Counted from the first letter of the stretch, positions 1-7,937 are shown. The stretch: DNA of 64,000 bases from Dysosmobacter welbionis (GCF_005121165.3 NZ_CP034413.3:1054001-1118000), one strand, 5' to 3'. Translations and numbers: made by a program. Notes: generated from the letters alone by a model not told the origin.

Positions 1-290
1 TCATACACACGGTCCAGCAGATACAGTCCTCGTTTAGCATCCTCAGGTTTTGCGATTCCGGCGTTCACGCTGCGGGCAATCTGGTTGATGTTGTTTCCGA
101 TGTGGTGGATCTCCGTGCGCAATTCCTTGATTTCCTGAGAAGGGCGCGCCTTGACCGGCTGTCCTTCAATAAGCCGCGCAAGATATGCCCGTTTTGTCAG
201 GCCGCTCTGCTTGGCCTGACGGCACAGCAGTTGGTACTGTTGCTGCGTCAGTTCAATGTGCAGATGGTGTTTGGGTTCTTTTTTGGCCAC
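1..290 (-). CDS. MobC-like mobilisation protein (3' end outside window)
   Basis: Relaxosome accessory protein expected to bind the transfer origin beside the relaxase. The chosen start is a GTG at 288-290, placed by the ribosome site AGAAAGGAG just upstream. The product begins with a short basic stretch, then a predicted ribbon-helix-helix (around HIELTQQQYQLL), and later the motif EIHHIGNNINQIAR, which is typical of MobC proteins. The gene runs off the window after about 96 codons. The relaxase that should follow is not visible. The oriT-like repeats at 340-401 lie just upstream, which fits this role. Confidence 0.8.
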   Translation of the reverse strand, partial: MAKKEPKHHLHIELTQQQYQLLCRQAKQSGLTKRAYLARLIEGQPVKARPSQEIKELRTEIHHIGNNINQIARSVNAGIAKPEDAKRGLYLLDRVY

Positions 291-339
291 GCCGCACTCC
301 TTTCTGCGGCCTGTGGCCGCTGATCATCCGCCCGCAGGC

Positions 340-401
340 GGCATTGGGGACTGGGGATACCCCCAGCAAGCGCGCTAAATGTACATTTGCGCTATGCTTG
401 C
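340..401. other. Candidate origin of transfer (oriT)
   Basis: The 226-bp gap upstream of the MobC-like gene holds stacked inverted repeats: GGGGAT/ACCCCC at 353-364, a perfect palindrome AAATGTACATTT at 377-388, and outer arms GCAAGC (366-371) and GCTTGC (396-401). Inverted repeats beside a G/C-run and next to mobC are the usual layout of oriT regions in Firmicute mobile elements. The nick site cannot be read from sequence alone. Confidence 0.55.
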
Positions 402-431
402 GCCAGCGCCGCCACGGCGGCGTTGGCTTTC

Positions 432-456
432 GCCCCGCTGCGCGGGGCTTTGTTTT
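432..456 (+). terminator. Hairpin with T-rich tail
   Basis: GCCCCGC and GCGGGGC form a 7-bp stem with loop TGC, followed by TTTGTTTT. No plus-strand gene lies upstream, so this may insulate the oriT region or be part of it. Confidence 0.35.
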
Positions 457-516
457 CAAGCGGTATGGTAATTGCAATATTGGGCGGGCACTGCCCGCTT
501 CCTCGTAAAAAAGAAA

Positions 517-915
517 TCATCTCTCCGGGGTCGGATGCCGGCAAAGGTACTTTTCGCTTGCGCGTTCCGTCGGAATACCATCCAATGAGAGAGCACTCTT
601 TTCAGGAATAAATGCCGCATACCTGGCATATCCAAAACCTTCGGACTCCACCAGCAGGCCGGTGTTCACATCTCGGCAGGTCACGAACAGACAGAGAAAT
701 GTTTCAGTTTTTCCATCGAACCCCATATCCGACACGTTCCGGGATATGAAGGAAACATCCCGCAAAAGCTCGTTCATGTAGCGGCGGTACTGCTCTTTCG
801 GCAGTTCGATCACTTTTGTGATCTGGAACCGCGCTTTCTCCGGGAACGGAGCCTTCTCGAGAATATCCCGCACACTGGCTGCTTTCCGATAAAAACTCGC
901 AAAATTTTCTAACAT
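517..915 (-). CDS. ICE-borne hypothetical protein (DUF6329-like)
   Basis: A 132-residue soluble protein with no signal peptide or membrane segment. It resembles the DUF6329 family of small proteins found on Firmicute ICEs, a recognition made from memory at moderate confidence. The ATG follows the ribosome site AAGGAG. A hairpin copy ends only a few bases upstream of that site, so translation could be structure-sensitive. It is separated from the upstream kinase gene by an intrinsic terminator, so it probably has its own promoter. Function unknown. Confidence 0.6.
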   Translation of the reverse strand: MLENFASFYRKAASVRDILEKAPFPEKARFQITKVIELPKEQYRRYMNELLRDVSFISRNVSDMGFDGKTETFLCLFVTCRDVNTGLLVESEGFGYARYAAFIPEKSALSLDGIPTERASEKYLCRHPTPER

Positions 916-930
916 ACTTCTCTCCTTGTG

Positions 931-986
931 GCAGGGTGTTTTGTGAACACCCTTATAGAAAAAGCAGGGTGTTTTGTGAACACCCT
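931..986. repeat. Two tandem copies of a 23-bp palindromic repeat
   Basis: A 23-bp unit (931-953 and 964-986) occurs twice, 10 bp apart. Each copy is itself a hairpin, with arms AGGGTGTT and AACACCCT. The right copy serves as a terminator. The left copy abuts the ribosome site of the gene at 517-915 and could act as an operator or attenuator. Confidence 0.75.
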
Positions 987-988
987 GC
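959..988 (-). terminator. Intrinsic terminator after the CtkA-like kinase gene
   Basis: Read on the minus strand, arms GCAGGGTGTT and AACACCCTGC enclose a short loop and are followed at once by TTTTTC. This is a strong factor-independent terminator for the kinase operon upstream. Confidence 0.8.
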
Positions 989-1015
989 TCTTGAAAAAAC
1001 GTTTTTGTTTATTTA

Positions 1016-1923
1016 TTACCGTGCCTCAAGCTCTTTGGCCATTTCCCTTTTCCGCAGTTTTTCCATTGCAAAATCAAGGATGCGCTCTTTTCGTGTCTGC
1101 AGCATTGTCTTATAGAACTGCTTTTGCAGATTCGAAATGAACGGAGTCTCATCCACGATACGGAAAATTGCATCCATGTTGATTTTGGGCAGCATCCGCT
1201 TCAATGCTTTGTTGCAATCCGCATTCTCCAAAGAGGAAATAAAATCAAAGTAGTTGATTTTTTTACCATTGACCTTAATGCTGGAAAGAGGGATTGAGAA
1301 AGTGCGAAAATCTCGTTCTGGCTGCTTATCTATGGTGTCTCGCATGATGGCTTCATCAGCCTGGGGATACAGGCAGCTCCCGCAGTCATACACAGGGGCA
1401 ATGGCAATTTCGTCTGTCGCGGTATTATAAAGAAAACCCCAGTTTCCGTTGTGCCGATCCCAATTCCCGATCAGCGCATCTATAATGAATACATTCCAAA
1501 AATGCTGCTGCAACAACGCGGGAGGGAATGCTGTCTGATCCTCCATGGCCCGCATAATGTCAGACAGTTCTGTACCATACCCGCTGTGACCGGAATCGAT
1601 CACCGTGTTTTTCAGTGAGGCAAAGTCCTGCAACACAATTCCGGGAGAGGTAAAATCCCTGCAAGCAACAACAATCTTTTTTACGCCATTTTTTCATAAG
1701 TGCCAAGGAGCGTTTCCTGAGCCTTGATCCCAACGCTGTTGAAAATATGGCAGCCGATATACTCGGTAATGCAACTGTTAGCATAACTCAAGTCTTTATT
1801 CTTGGGGGCTTGTGCGGGGAACTTCAGCATATACTGTTCGCCTTGATAAATTACAGCCCGCTTTGCGCCGTTTGCCCCTGCATAGAACTTATTGCGAGTG
1901 GGGAGGTCTGTAAAGTTTATCAA
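1016..1923 (-). CDS. CtkA/HipA-like Ser/Thr kinase, apparent 1-base frameshift
   Basis: The HipA-type protein-kinase fold is read in two pieces. The first 80 residues (MINFTDLPTRNKFYAG...) end at a stop near 1681. The rest continues in another frame with LQDFASLKNTV, the catalytic loop LIGNWDRHNGNWGFL (Asp, His and Asn in HipA spacing) and the metal-binding APVYDCGS. Adding one A in the run at 1689-1694 rejoins the frames as YEKNGVKKIVVACRDF and gives about 302 residues. Such kinases act as toxins or stress kinases. The small gene 6 bp upstream could be its partner. Because other genes here, including essential mraY, show the same homopolymer defect, the break is more likely a sequence error than a true pseudogene. 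Confidence 0.75.
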
Positions 1924-1929
1924 GAGGTA

Positions 1930-2196
1930 TCACTCTCTTTCCATGCGAAGATACTTTTCGCGCAAATACCATGCCTGCTCGGGAGAAATAATCCGTTCGA
2001 CTTCGGCTGAGTTAATGTCCGCGTTCAGATTGCACCAGTAGATGTCCCAATGAGGATCCCGGTTTCCGCCGTCTATAATGTCCCAAGATTTTTGCATCTC
2101 CTGAATAGAAGCCTGCAAATCATCAGGGAGTCCGCATTCAAGATACGACTGATCCAACGGCTTTCCGGTTTCCTGATCATATTGTGCGTGATTCAT
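1930..2196 (-). CDS. Small acidic protein encoded just upstream of CtkA-like kinase
   Basis: An 88-residue soluble acidic protein (MNHAQYDQETGKPLDQSYLE...). The ATG at 2194-2196 is chosen for the ribosome site GAGGAATT and because the promoter at 2236-2264 fits this start. The stop is 6 bp from the kinase start, so the two are co-transcribed. The order small protein then kinase recalls toxin-antitoxin layouts, but no DNA-binding domain is evident. An antitoxin role is inference only. Confidence 0.6.
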   Translation of the reverse strand: MNHAQYDQETGKPLDQSYLECGLPDDLQASIQEMQKSWDIIDGGNRDPHWDIYWCNLNADINSAEVERIISPEQAWYLREKYLRMERE

Positions 2197-2235
2197 AACT
2201 AATTCCTCACAATGCTCTCTTACTGGATCGTTTTT

Positions 2236-2264
2236 ATTATACCGATTTTCCGGCATTATAGCAA
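2236..2264 (-). promoter_or_regulatory. Sigma-A type promoter for the kinase operon
   Basis: On the minus strand TTGCTA (2259-2264) is followed by 17 bp and a perfect TATAAT (2236-2241). It lies 40 bp upstream of the small gene's ATG. Confidence 0.75.
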
Positions 2265-2290
2265 GTCCCTTTGCCAGACAGCGCATCAGG

Positions 2291-3018
2291 TCACGCAGCT
2301 TCCTCCAGCTCTGAACAGATTCTTTCTCTTGCCAGCTTGGCATAGGTGTCGGTCACCTCAATGCCGGTGGCGGAATAACCCTCCAGAACAGCCGCCAGCA
2401 CCGTGGTGCCGGAACCGGCAAAGGGGTCCAGAATATGGCCGCCCGGTTCCGTGATCTTTACAATGTCCCGCATGAGCTGCAAGGGTTTCTCCGTAAGATG
2501 AATGCGGTTCTGCGGATTGCCATATTTGAACACTCCTGGCAGGCAGGGCACCGGACGGCTGATAGGCATATTTCCGTTGGAACCCCAGACAATGTACTCC
2601 GCCTGCTGGCGGAAGCGGCCCTTCTGAGGACGGCTGTTGCCCTTATCCCAGACAGCGGTACCCCGCCAGATCCACCCCGCCCATTGAAGGGCATCGGTGG
2701 CTGCGGGAAGCTGCCGCCAGTCGATGAACATACATATCGGCGCACCGAGCTTGCTTGCTTTCCTCGCCTCATACAGCCACTCTGCCGCCCAGCGGGTCCA
2801 GGAGCGCTGGTCCTTGGCATCGCCGTCAAAGGGAGGTGGCGCGTTCTCCCCATACTGGAATACTTCCTGGCGGTGGACTTGTTTTTCTCGGATTGTGTCC
2901 GGCCTCCGGAAGCATACGGGGGATCGGTGATGACAGCATCGAAGGTGTTGGGGGCGAACCCGCTCAGCACCTTCAGCGCGTCACCTTGAATGATCTCCCA
3001 TTTCTGGTTATCGTTCAT
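2291..3018 (-). CDS. Adenine/cytosine-N DNA methyltransferase, apparent 1-base frameshift
   Basis: A site-specific amino-methyltransferase using S-adenosylmethionine. The N-terminal part carries the catalytic motif ITDPPYASGG. The C-terminal part carries TEKPLQLM and the SAM-binding LDPFAGSGTTVLAA. DPPY before the SAM motif is the beta-class order. The frames separate at the C run 2848-2851 (one base short). Restoring a base gives MGENAPPPFDGDAKDQ and a protein of about 242 residues, the usual size for ICE-borne orphan methylases. The start overlaps the end of the upstream small gene. Its likely role is to protect the transferred DNA; the recognition site is unknown. Confidence 0.85.
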
Positions 3019-3277
3019 GTGTGTGGTCCTCCTTGTTTTTGTTTTTTGTGGGAATGCTGCCGGATAACTCTGTCTCTACATACTCGCTGATGATTCCCAA
3101 GGCTTCCTCATAGCTGTGGCAGTCTCCGCCCATAATTCGGTTTTGCATCTCTTTTGCCTCGGCTGTCATACCGTTTTGCCGCAGTGTCCGGCTTGCAAGA
3201 CCGATGAGATTGAAAATATTGCCGTTCTGCCCGACAAGAGGGCAGGACGGCCTTTTGCGTTCCTGTTCCAGCGTTAT
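3008..3277 (-). CDS. Small ICE protein with a non-AUG start
   Basis: An open frame of about 87-89 residues (…SCPLVGQNGNIFNLIGLASRTL…) lies between the DUF4406-like gene and the methylase. It shares ATAA with the upstream stop and ends inside the methylase start (ACACATGAACGATAA). No ATG, GTG or TTG is available. The candidates are ATA at 3275-3277, where a typical ATGA stop-start overlap seems to have become ATAA, or CTG at 3269-3271, which is 8 nt from AAGGAG. Small proteins with this motif recur on ICEs, in my recollection. Function unknown. Confidence 0.6.
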   Translation of the reverse strand: MTLEQERKRPSCPLVGQNGNIFNLIGLASRTLRQNGMTAEAKEMQNRIMGGDCHSYEEALGIISEYVETELSGSIPTKNKNKEDHTHER

Positions 3278-4044
3278 CGCTCCTTCCTGCCGGAACGCCT
3301 GGGTGGCGTCCGGCCAATGGTTTTCTGATCCGTCATCATCGGAATTCCCAGCTTGCTGGCATGGTGGATCTCATCCCACATTCCTTCCGTCCAAACAGGC
3401 CCATAAACATTGAGCTGCTGGCAGGATTCCAACAGTTGCAGGGACATCTCACGCGCCTTGGTATCCTGCTCCGGGTCGTTTGGGTCCGCTATGGGTGGGA
3501 ACAGCAGGTGTGGGCAAACGGGGATATCTCCATCCGCAAACACCTCCCGTGCCTTCTGCCGTGCGAATTCAATATTGGCTTCCACATCACCCCGCAGCGG
3601 CGCGCAGATGAACACCAGCTTGGGGCCGGCCTGTTCCCGTTCCGGCGTCCGTTCCCGGAACACGGACAGGTATTGCCCGATGGACTGCCGGAGGACATCG
3701 TAATCCGCAGCCGAGGGATGATAGGCATACCAGTCCACATCTCCGCGGTCATCCCACAGGTGAGGCATTACACCGCTGCGGAAGTTCGGGTTGCCAGGGA
3801 CAGGCTTTTTACCCCAGACATCCTTGAACCGCAGCATTGTCCGATCCACTACCCCCTCCGTGCGGTTGAGCACCGTGAGGCGGATGGCGTCATATTGATT
3901 CGCAACACAGGTGGAAAGGAACTCTGCCCGTACCCGCAGATCCTTCCCAAGTTCTCCTACACAGACACGTCCGGAATACTGGGGATGATCAATGAGGTCG
4001 CTGTTTTCAAACAGCTTTCGCAGTTCTCTTTCATAGACAGTCAT
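3274..4044 (-). CDS. DUF4406/nucleoside deoxyribosyltransferase-like protein
   Basis: A 256-residue protein. The C-terminal half reads LVFICAPLRGDVEANIEFAR, then CPHLLFPPI and a conserved ALKLLESC-like segment, which matches the DUF4406 branch of the nucleoside 2-deoxyribosyltransferase-like fold. The N-terminal 120 residues are specific to ICE homologues. The ATG at 4042-4044 overlaps the upstream stop (ATGA), so the genes are translationally coupled. It may bind or process a nucleotide. An enzymatic role in DNA or nucleotide modification is suggested only by the neighbouring methylase and PP-loop protein. Confidence 0.65.
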   Translation of the reverse strand: MTVYERELRKLFENSDLIDHPQYSGRVCVGELGKDLRVRAEFLSTCVANQYDAIRLTVLNRTEGVVDRTMLRFKDVWGKKPVPGNPNFRSGVMPHLWDDRGDVDWYAYHPSAADYDVLRQSIGQYLSVFRERTPEREQAGPKLVFICAPLRGDVEANIEFARQKAREVFADGDIPVCPHLLFPPIADPNDPEQDTKAREMSLQLLESCQQLNVYGPVWTEGMWDEIHHASKLGIPMMTDQKTIGRTPPRRSGRKER

Positions 4045-4658
4045 CGCTCCATCCCCCATTTCTTTGGTTTTTTCTCTTTGGCAGGCGGCGTTTGGCTGGA
4101 CGCAAGGCACTCTCTGTCTCTACCCCGGATGACACTGCGGCCGGTGTCCGTCAGGACAAAGGTATCCTTTGTATCATTCAGGATTTCTTCCCCTGGCAAA
4201 ATAACGGCGGTGCCGGTAACACGGACATCCCCGCGCACGCTTCCGTACACCTGACAGTGCCCAGACAGCAGGGGCGTTCCGAACTGACTCGGCACGCTGA
4301 TGATCTGGGCGCAGCCGGACACACGCGCACTGCCATTCATCACAGCGCCCCGCAGGTAGGCGTCATCCTCCGCGCGGGCATGGTTGGAAAGAACAGAGCC
4401 GTGAGATACATAGGCATTGTCACAAGCAATGGCGTTTTTTCGCAGGTAAGAACCCATATCCACATAGGCGTTTCCCGCTGCGATGGCATCATCGAAGATC
4501 CAGGCGCCGTCGGACGGGTCGGTTGCCAGATTGCTTTCGCTCTCCACAAAGCCGCCCAGATCCCCCGCTTTCACCTGGTCGCCAACATCCCGCAGCGCAC
4601 GGATGCGGTGGAGGAAGGGATATTCTTCGTGGGTAATGTCAGTGATTTCATATTTCAA
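4041..4658 (-). CDS. YdcK-like left-handed beta-helix protein
   Basis: A 205-residue protein built from hexad-like repeats (GNAYVDMGSYL, CDNAYVSHGSVL, DDAYLRGAVM, GSARVSGCAQI), typical of the parallel beta-solenoid YdcK/trimeric acetyltransferase fold. It lacks a clear catalytic domain. The start is TTG at 4656-4658, because an in-frame stop lies just upstream. A nearby ATG with a better ribosome site (AAGGAGTTGATG) opens only an 8-codon frame overlapping it. Such proteins are common ICE passengers of unknown role. Confidence 0.65.
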   Translation of the reverse strand: MKYEITDITHEEYPFLHRIRALRDVGDQVKAGDLGGFVESESNLATDPSDGAWIFDDAIAAGNAYVDMGSYLRKNAIACDNAYVSHGSVLSNHARAEDDAYLRGAVMNGSARVSGCAQIISVPSQFGTPLLSGHCQVYGSVRGDVRVTGTAVILPGEEILNDTKDTFVLTDTGRSVIRGRDRECLASSQTPPAKEKKPKKWGMER

Positions 4659-4685
4659 ATTGCTCGTTTTTCATCAACTCCTTCA

Positions 4686-5450
4686 TTATGCCGCGCTTTC
4701 AAAAAGAGACTTCTGGGCATCCTCCATGCGGAAACGGGCGTCGATATCTGAAAATGTGTCTGTGCGGTTGAATTTCTCAGACACCTTTCCCGGCAGGGCC
4801 TGCAGTTCCAGCATCCGTTCCCACAGTTCCGGGTGATGATCATAGAGATGTTGCAGTTCTTTTCGTCTGGCGTTGGGACAGAACCAGCAGCCGCCCCGGT
4901 CGGTAAACGCATACACAGGAGAAAGCAGCCCTGCCTTGCGGCAGAGCTGCTTCGCATCTTCCTCTGTAAACTTGTATTTTGCCAGCAAGGACACCTGTTG
5001 ATTCTTCAGGCGTGACAGCCGTTTTTGCTCATCGTAGGCGATGCCGATATACTGCATCGTGTCGGCAGGCAGGCTCTTTTGATGCCGACAAATCGGTTTG
5101 ATTTTGCAGTCCCGCTGGACATAACACTTTCCGCAGATTGGAAAGGCCCGCAGCATCCCTTTCTTGGGGCCGCGGGTGACCGTCCCTGTGAACAGGTCTA
5201 CATAGGTTTTCTCCGCACGCAGAACACGCACCTTCACCCCCATCCGCTCCAGCTTTGGAATGGCGGTGTGATAGATAAAGTCCCGGTGTTCCGGCACCTC
5301 ACCTGAAATGGTTTTATCAAACATCACCTCGCAGTAGACGGCTTCGTCCAGCGGTTCCCCATGCTCCAGCGCCAGCAAAATGGTGGCAAGACTGTCCTTA
5401 CCAAAGCTGCAGCTGACAATATGAAGAGGTTTTGATCTTTCTTTTGAAAT
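4686..5450 (-). CDS. PAPS reductase-like PP-loop protein, ATT start
   Basis: A member of the adenine nucleotide alpha-hydrolase (PAPS reductase/DndC-like) superfamily. Extending the frame upstream of the first ATG adds IVSCSFGKDSLAT, the PP-loop that binds ATP, so the real start must lie before it. The only fitting codon is ATT at 5448-5450, exactly 7 nt after AAGGAG. Two Cys clusters follow, CGKCYVQRDC and GGCWFCPNARRKEL, which could hold iron-sulfur or zinc. The length is about 254 residues. Substrate unknown. Linkage to methylases and MetK suggests a modification or sulfur-transfer role, by inference. Confidence 0.75.
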   Translation of the reverse strand: MSKERSKPLHIVSCSFGKDSLATILLALEHGEPLDEAVYCEVMFDKTISGEVPEHRDFIYHTAIPKLERMGVKVRVLRAEKTYVDLFTGTVTRGPKKGMLRAFPICGKCYVQRDCKIKPICRHQKSLPADTMQYIGIAYDEQKRLSRLKNQQVSLLAKYKFTEEDAKQLCRKAGLLSPVYAFTDRGGCWFCPNARRKELQHLYDHHPELWERMLELQALPGKVSEKFNRTDTFSDIDARFRMEDAQKSLFESAA

Positions 5451-5487
5451 GGTATCACTCCTTGTTTTTCTTATTGTTCCGGCTATA

Positions 5488-5516
5488 TTGTCAGCCGGGT
5501 GATTTTTTGGTATAAT
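5488..5516 (+). promoter_or_regulatory. Promoter of the HU gene
   Basis: TTGTCA (5488-5493), a 17-bp spacer and TATAAT (5511-5516) lie 46 bp upstream of the HU start. Confidence 0.8.
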
Positions 5517-5562
5517 AAAAAATATTATTTTCAGCCACTATCTAAACAAAGGAGAAAACAAC

Positions 5563-5835
5563 ATGAACAAGACGGAACTTCTCACCGCTATGGCAGAGAC
5601 CAGCGGCCTTGCTAAAAAGGACTGCGACGCCGCACTGAGCGCATTCATTGATACCGTGGAAGCTGCTCTGAAGTCTGGGGACAAGGTCCAACTGGTTGGC
5701 TTTGGCACCTTTGAGGCAAAAGAGCGTGCTGCCCGCACCGGTAAAAACCCGGCCACCGGTGCGACCATTGAAATCGCCGCTTCCAAGGCTCCGGTCTTTA
5801 AGGCCGGCAAGGCGTTCAAGGACAGCATTCAGTAA
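5563..5835 (+). CDS. hup: HU family nucleoid protein
   Basis: A 90-residue DNA-bending protein of normal HU length. The DNA-binding arm signature GFGTFEAKERAARTGKNP is complete and the C-terminal helix ends KAFKDSIQ. It has its own promoter and the ribosome site AAAGGAG, and is one of the few plus-strand genes in the element. Element-encoded HU probably assists recombination, replication or relaxosome assembly, or masks incoming DNA. The convergent metK gene ends 40 bp away behind a shared hairpin. Confidence 0.95.
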   Translation: MNKTELLTAMAETSGLAKKDCDAALSAFIDTVEAALKSGDKVQLVGFGTFEAKERAARTGKNPATGATIEIAASKAPVFKAGKAFKDSIQ

Positions 5836-5842
5836 TACCTGA

Positions 5843-5874
5843 CAGCGAGAGGCGAGTCCTCTCGCTGTTTTTTT
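5843..5874 (+). terminator. Intrinsic terminator after HU
   Basis: CAGCGAGAGG and CCTCTCGCTG form a perfect 10-bp stem with a 5-nt loop, followed by seven Ts. Confidence 0.85.
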
Positions 5875-5875
5875 A

Positions 5876-7027
5876 TCAGCGGGCGGAAACCCCTGTCTCC
5901 TTGGCGCGGCAGGCGCTTTCCAGCACCTCCGTCATATCCGTCTGCTCCCACGGGGCATCCGCGTGGGTGAAGTGTCCGTAGTTGCAGAATTTGCGGAAAA
6001 TAGGTTTGTCCAAACCCAGCGTATCGATCATGCCGTTCGGCGTCAGCTGGCACACCGTGCGAACGGCCTGCTCCAGTGCAGCATTGGAGTACTTGCCAGT
6101 GCCGTGGGCATCCACCTCCACTATGACAGGCTTCGCCCTGCCGATGGCGTAGGCCATACTGACGGTGCAGCGTTCAGCAAGTCCCGCCGCCACAATGTTT
6201 TTTGCGATGTAGCGGGCCATGTAAGCGCCGCTGCGATCCACCTTGGTGCCATCCTTGCCGGACAACGCGCCGCCGCCATGTGGTGCGAGACCGCCGTAGG
6301 TATCCACCATCAGCTTACGGCCCGTGAGTCCGGTATCCGCTTCAAAGCCGCCCTCCACAAATCTGCCGGAAGGATTGATGAGGATCTCCGTTTCGGCATC
6401 CAGCGGGAAGTCCTGAAAAGCGGGCTGGATAATATGTCGCATGACCGCATGGCGAAGCTCTGCCAGCTCCACACCATCCTCATGCTGGCAGGAGACCACT
6501 ACGGCAGAGACACGCTTGGGAACGCCGAACTGATACTCCACAGACACCTGCGCCTTACCGTCCGGCTTCAAGCCGGGAATCGTGCGCAGCTTTCTCGCCT
6601 GGGTCAGCAGGCGGGTGAGTTCATGTACCAGCACTACCGGCAGTGGAAGAAGCTCAGGCGTTTCATCGCAGGCGTAGCCGTACACGATACCCTGGTCGCC
6701 TGCTCCGGTCTCCGCGCCGCTATTGACTGCTCCGGCGATGTCGGGGCTTTGCTCGTGGGTGATCACCTCCACCTCATAATCGCTGCCGCCATATCCGGCT
6801 TCCCGCACGGTGCGGCAGATGACGGCAGGGATGTCCGGGAGCCACGCCGCCGTGATCTCGCCAGCCGCGATGATCTTACCTGCGGTAGCCATGACCTCGC
6901 AGGCTACATGGGCGGTGGGGTCATGCTCCAGGCAGGCATCCACTACGGCGTCGGCAATGGTGTCGCAGAGCTTGTCCGGGTGGCCCTCAGTGACAGACTC
7001 CGCAGTTAAGACATACTTATCTTTCAT
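5876..7027 (-). CDS. metK: S-adenosylmethionine synthetase carried on the ICE
   Basis: Makes S-adenosylmethionine from methionine and ATP. The 383-residue product has the family signatures near-complete: GHPDKLCDTIADAVVDA, GAGDQGIVYGYA and GGGALSGKDGTKVDRSGAY. The ATG at 7025-7027 overlaps the end of the DUF3846 gene. A second MetK on an element that also encodes two DNA methyltransferases suggests local supply of the methyl donor during transfer, when newly arrived DNA must be modified. That link is inference. No part of the active site appears lost. Confidence 0.95.
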   Translation of the reverse strand: MKDKYVLTAESVTEGHPDKLCDTIADAVVDACLEHDPTAHVACEVMATAGKIIAAGEITAAWLPDIPAVICRTVREAGYGGSDYEVEVITHEQSPDIAGAVNSGAETGAGDQGIVYGYACDETPELLPLPVVLVHELTRLLTQARKLRTIPGLKPDGKAQVSVEYQFGVPKRVSAVVVSCQHEDGVELAELRHAVMRHIIQPAFQDFPLDAETEILINPSGRFVEGGFEADTGLTGRKLMVDTYGGLAPHGGGALSGKDGTKVDRSGAYMARYIAKNIVAAGLAERCTVSMAYAIGRAKPVIVEVDAHGTGKYSNAALEQAVRTVCQLTPNGMIDTLGLDKPIFRKFCNYGHFTHADAPWEQTDMTEVLESACRAKETGVSAR

Positions 7028-7406
7028 GTTCGTTTTTCTCCTTATTGCATTGTTTTTTATGGTTTCCGGACGGCACAGGAACAGAAAACACCATCTCATT
7101 GGCGTATTTCTTTCGATACTTTTCGATCTGCTGCTCCGTCAGGGATGTAAAATCCTCATCTCCAATTCCGACTACAAAAAAGGTGCCGCAGACAATGTCA
7201 TACGGCACTCCGGATTCATCTGTCAGGGCACGGTTCATAGGCAATCCCAGAAGCTTGCCCTCTCCGTGACAGACGAGCGCGACCGGGTCATCGAACGGGT
7301 AAACAGCCTCAATATCTCCACCTACGATCCGCTGCATGGATTCCAGGCTGCCGTCGATCTCCTGTACAGTGGGCGTTTTCATCGGCTCCACCACAAGAAT
7401 GGTCAT
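7017..7406 (-). CDS. DUF3846-like protein
   Basis: A 129-residue protein resembling the DUF3846 family (TILVVEPMKTPTV, GGDIEAVYPFDDPVALVCHGEGK, YDIVCGTFFVVG). These proteins are frequent on Firmicute ICEs and phages; function unknown. The ATG at 7404-7406 is 22 nt from the good ribosome site AGGAGG. An ATC in frame sits 7 nt after that site and would add five residues, so the true start may be non-AUG. It overlaps metK by 11 nt at its 3' end. Confidence 0.65.
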   Translation of the reverse strand: MTILVVEPMKTPTVQEIDGSLESMQRIVGGDIEAVYPFDDPVALVCHGEGKLLGLPMNRALTDESGVPYDIVCGTFFVVGIGDEDFTSLTEQQIEKYRKKYANEMVFSVPVPSGNHKKQCNKEKNEHER

Positions 7407-7434
7407 TTTTTGATGATTGATAGGATCGCCTCCT

Positions 7435-7478
7435 AAAAAAAACAAGCGGCAGCAGCAGTCTGAGACCACTGTTGCCGC
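7435..7478 (-). terminator. Intrinsic terminator between the 7491-7760 gene and DUF3846
   Basis: Read leftward, a GCGGCA/TGCCGC-based stem with an extended imperfect middle is followed by eight Ts, directly before the ribosome site of the DUF3846 gene. Confidence 0.7.
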
Positions 7479-7490
7479 GAAATGATTTGA

Positions 7491-7760
7491 TTATTTTTTT
7501 GTTTTCAGAGCCAGCGTTTGTGTTTTCAGCAAAGCATTCTCCAACGCTCTATGGTCCTCGTGATCCTGCCACCAGTGGGGGCGCAGAAAACTCAGTGCTT
7601 TGGTGGCCCAGATGTAGTCATCCCGCCCCAGGGACTCCTGCACGAGTCCAAGTCGGAACTTTTCGTAGTTCTTTCGTACTGCCGCATCTACGCTGTCCCG
7701 GTTCAAATACAGTTCCAGAAACCCACAAAGGACAGCCGCTTCCTCCATCGTATAAAACAC
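7491..7760 (-). CDS. Small helical ICE protein of unknown function
   Basis: An 89-residue protein, mostly helical, with conserved-looking ALSFLRPHWWQDHEDHRALENALL. The start GTG at 7758-7760 is chosen because AAAGGGG lies 7 nt upstream; an ATG four codons later is the alternative. No domain is recognised. Flanking terminators suggest a single-gene unit. Confidence 0.5.
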   Translation of the reverse strand: MFYTMEEAAVLCGFLELYLNRDSVDAAVRKNYEKFRLGLVQESLGRDDYIWATKALSFLRPHWWQDHEDHRALENALLKTQTLALKTKK

Positions 7761-7937
7761 TACGACACCCCTTTCACACAAACAGGCATCATTGTAGCAC
7801 ATACGAAGGGATAATAGAAGCCCTATCACGATTTCCATAGTCAAGCGCGCCAATCTGCGCATCTCCGCAGTGGGAATGACCAGCCGAAGAATGTCCTTAT
7901 GTGTTCCCCACCTTTCGCTTTTAGGGCAAAACGATTC

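Noticed and set aside
3108-3317. Minus-strand frame of 69 residues overlapping the small ICE gene
   Set aside because: The alternative frame ends in the methylase start overlap typical of this operon and carries the conserved-looking SCPLVGQNGNIFNL segment.
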